NCBI GenBank assembly: GCA_012510935.1
Contig: JAAZHB010000084.1
Coordinates: 1 to 6,301 of the forward strand
Reading direction: 5' to 3'
DNA length: 6,301 nt
Origin: Clostridiales bacterium
GTDB taxonomy: Bacteria; Bacillota_A; Clostridia; Peptostreptococcales; Anaerovoracaceae
Of this stretch, positions 5,528-6,301 are shown piece by piece (the first letter of the stretch is position 1; each line of letters begins with the position of its first letter). Made by a program: the position numbers and the translations under genes. Under the pieces are notes generated by a model that worked only from the letters and a program-made list of their open reading frames with translations, searched no databases and was not told where the DNA came from.

Positions 5528-5902
5528 ATGATTCAGACAGAAACTAGACTTAGAGTTGCCGACAATTCAGGAGCAAAGGAACTTCTTTGCATCAAAGTCC
5601 TCGGCGGTTCAAAGAGAAGATATGCAAACATTGGAGACATTATTGTATGCTCCGTTAAGGTTGCAACTCCAGGCGGATCCGTTAAGAAGGGTGATGTTGT
5701 AAAGGCAGTTGTAGTAAGAAGCAAGCGCGGCACAAGAAGAAGTGACGGAAGCTACGTAAAGTTCGACCAGAATGCAGCAGTTATTATCAAGGAGAAGACT
5801 GATAAGAACCCAGTAGGTACACGTATCTTTGGGCCTGTTGCAAGAGAACTTAGAGATAACGGCTTTATGAAGATCGTGTCACTGGCACCGGAAGTATTAT
5901 AA
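5528..5902 (+). CDS. rplN: 50S ribosomal protein L14
   Basis: L14 lies on the 50S interface near the GTPase side, forms bridges to 16S rRNA, and is the binding site of the silencing factor RsfS. The product begins [27 protein letters not shown] and contains [34 protein letters not shown] (33-66), [18 protein letters not shown], and [28 protein letters not shown] at the end. All of these are invariant family segments. At 124 residues it is one or two longer than E. coli (123) and Bacillus (122). The difference sits in the variable loop KEKTDKNPV (88-96). AAGGAGG (5512-5518) begins on the last base of the rpsQ stop, nine bases before the ATG. Confidence 0.98.
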   Translation: MIQTETRLRVADNSGAKELLCIKVLGGSKRRYANIGDIIVCSVKVATPGGSVKKGDVVKAVVVRSKRGTRRSDGSYVKFDQNAAVIIKEKTDKNPVGTRIFGPVARELRDNGFMKIVSLAPEVL

Positions 5903-5913
5903 GGAGGCCTGAG

Positions 5914-6219
5914 ATGCAGATTAAAAAGGGAGATACAGTAGTAGTTATCGCAGGAAAGGATAAGGGCAAGATCGGAACAGTTCTTAAATCTATTCCAACT
6001 GATAATAAGGTTGTTGTTGAAGGCGTGAATGTTCAGACAAAGCACGCAAAGGCAACAAGAACATCTGACTCTGAGATTAAGCATATTGAAGGACCAATCG
6101 ATGCTTCAAATGTTATGTATTATGACAAGAAAGCAAAGAGCGGTACAAGACTTGGAGTTAAAATTGTTGATGGAAAAAAGGCAAGATACTCAAAGAAGAG
6201 TAATGCCGTAATAGACTAG
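5914..6219 (+). CDS. rplX: 50S ribosomal protein L24
   Basis: L24 is an assembly initiator that binds the 5' end of 23S rRNA near the tunnel exit. The 101 residues are typical. The N-terminal KOW motif is complete: [22 protein letters not shown] (3-24). It is followed by [19 protein letters not shown] and the conserved [27 protein letters not shown]. The protein has no cysteine, so it is of the type without a zinc ribbon. AAGGAGG at 5901-5907 shares its first two bases with the rplN stop TAA. The gene ends with TAG at 6217-6219, 17 bases before rplE. Confidence 0.97.
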   Translation: MQIKKGDTVVVIAGKDKGKIGTVLKSIPTDNKVVVEGVNVQTKHAKATRTSDSEIKHIEGPIDASNVMYYDKKAKSGTRLGVKIVDGKKARYSKKSNAVID

Positions 6220-6236
6220 GAAAGGAGAGATAGAAA

Positions 6237-6301
6237 GTGGCTAACAGACTAAAAGAAAAGTACACAAATGAAGTATTTAATGCGCTGAAGGACAAGTTCA
6301 A
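6237..6301 (+). CDS. rplE: 50S ribosomal protein L5, 5' end only
   Basis: Only the first 21 codons lie in the window; the gene runs off the end. The translation, with GTG read as Met, is MANRLKEKYTNEVFNALKDKF. It matches the L5 N-terminus, of which RLKEKY followed by an amphipathic helix is typical. L5 binds 5S rRNA and contacts the P-site tRNA. The start is GTG at 6237, supported by AAAGGAGA (6221-6228) at normal spacing; no ATG is available in frame nearby. Its position after rplX is the standard spc order, which supports the call despite the short length. Confidence 0.93.
   Translation, partial: MANRLKEKYTNEVFNALKDKF

Overview
The window holds the first part of a bacterial S10-spc ribosomal protein operon, all on the + strand. 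It contains 13 complete genes and the start of a fourteenth, in the canonical order rpsJ (S10), rplC (L3), rplD (L4), rplW (L23), rplB (L2), rpsS (S19), rplV (L22), rpsC (S3), rplP (L16), rpmC (L29), rpsQ (S17), rplN (L14), rplX (L24) and the first 21 codons of rplE (L5). I see no gene on the - strand, no tRNA or rRNA, no mobile element and no CRISPR.

The sequence points to a low-to-moderate GC Gram-positive anaerobe of the class Clostridia. Shine-Dalgarno boxes are near-perfect AAGGAGG. Arginine is written almost only as AGA, with a few CGT. The proteins carry Firmicutes-type motifs, for example '[20 protein letters not shown]' in S10 and 'MLMPKR' at the start of L16. The S10 and spc blocks run together with no promoter or terminator between S17 and L14, as in Bacillus and Clostridia. 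I cannot fix the genus from this alone.

Layout: 1-208 is a non-coding, hairpin-rich leader before rpsJ. After rpsJ there is an 82-base structured gap, the only sizeable intergenic region. From rplC on, the genes are tightly packed. Intergenic gaps run from 11 to 26 bases. Stop/start overlaps (TAATG) occur at L4/L23 and L16/L29, and there is a 17-base overlap at L22/S3. Some Shine-Dalgarno boxes sit on or inside the preceding gene's stop or coding end. The pattern implies one long mRNA with translational coupling, so that small- and large-subunit proteins are made together. L3, L4, L23, L2, L22, L16, L29, L14, L24 and L5 build the 50S subunit; S10, S19, S3 and S17 build the 30S.

The genes are housekeeping. 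The points worth a second look are: (i) the leader and the rpsJ-rplC gap, where stable and mutually exclusive hairpins suggest an RNA control element of a kind not, to my knowledge, established for Firmicutes S10 operons; (ii) non-consensus residues in the L3, L4 and L22 loops that line the peptidyl-transferase centre and exit tunnel; and (iii) a long charged C-terminal tail on S3.
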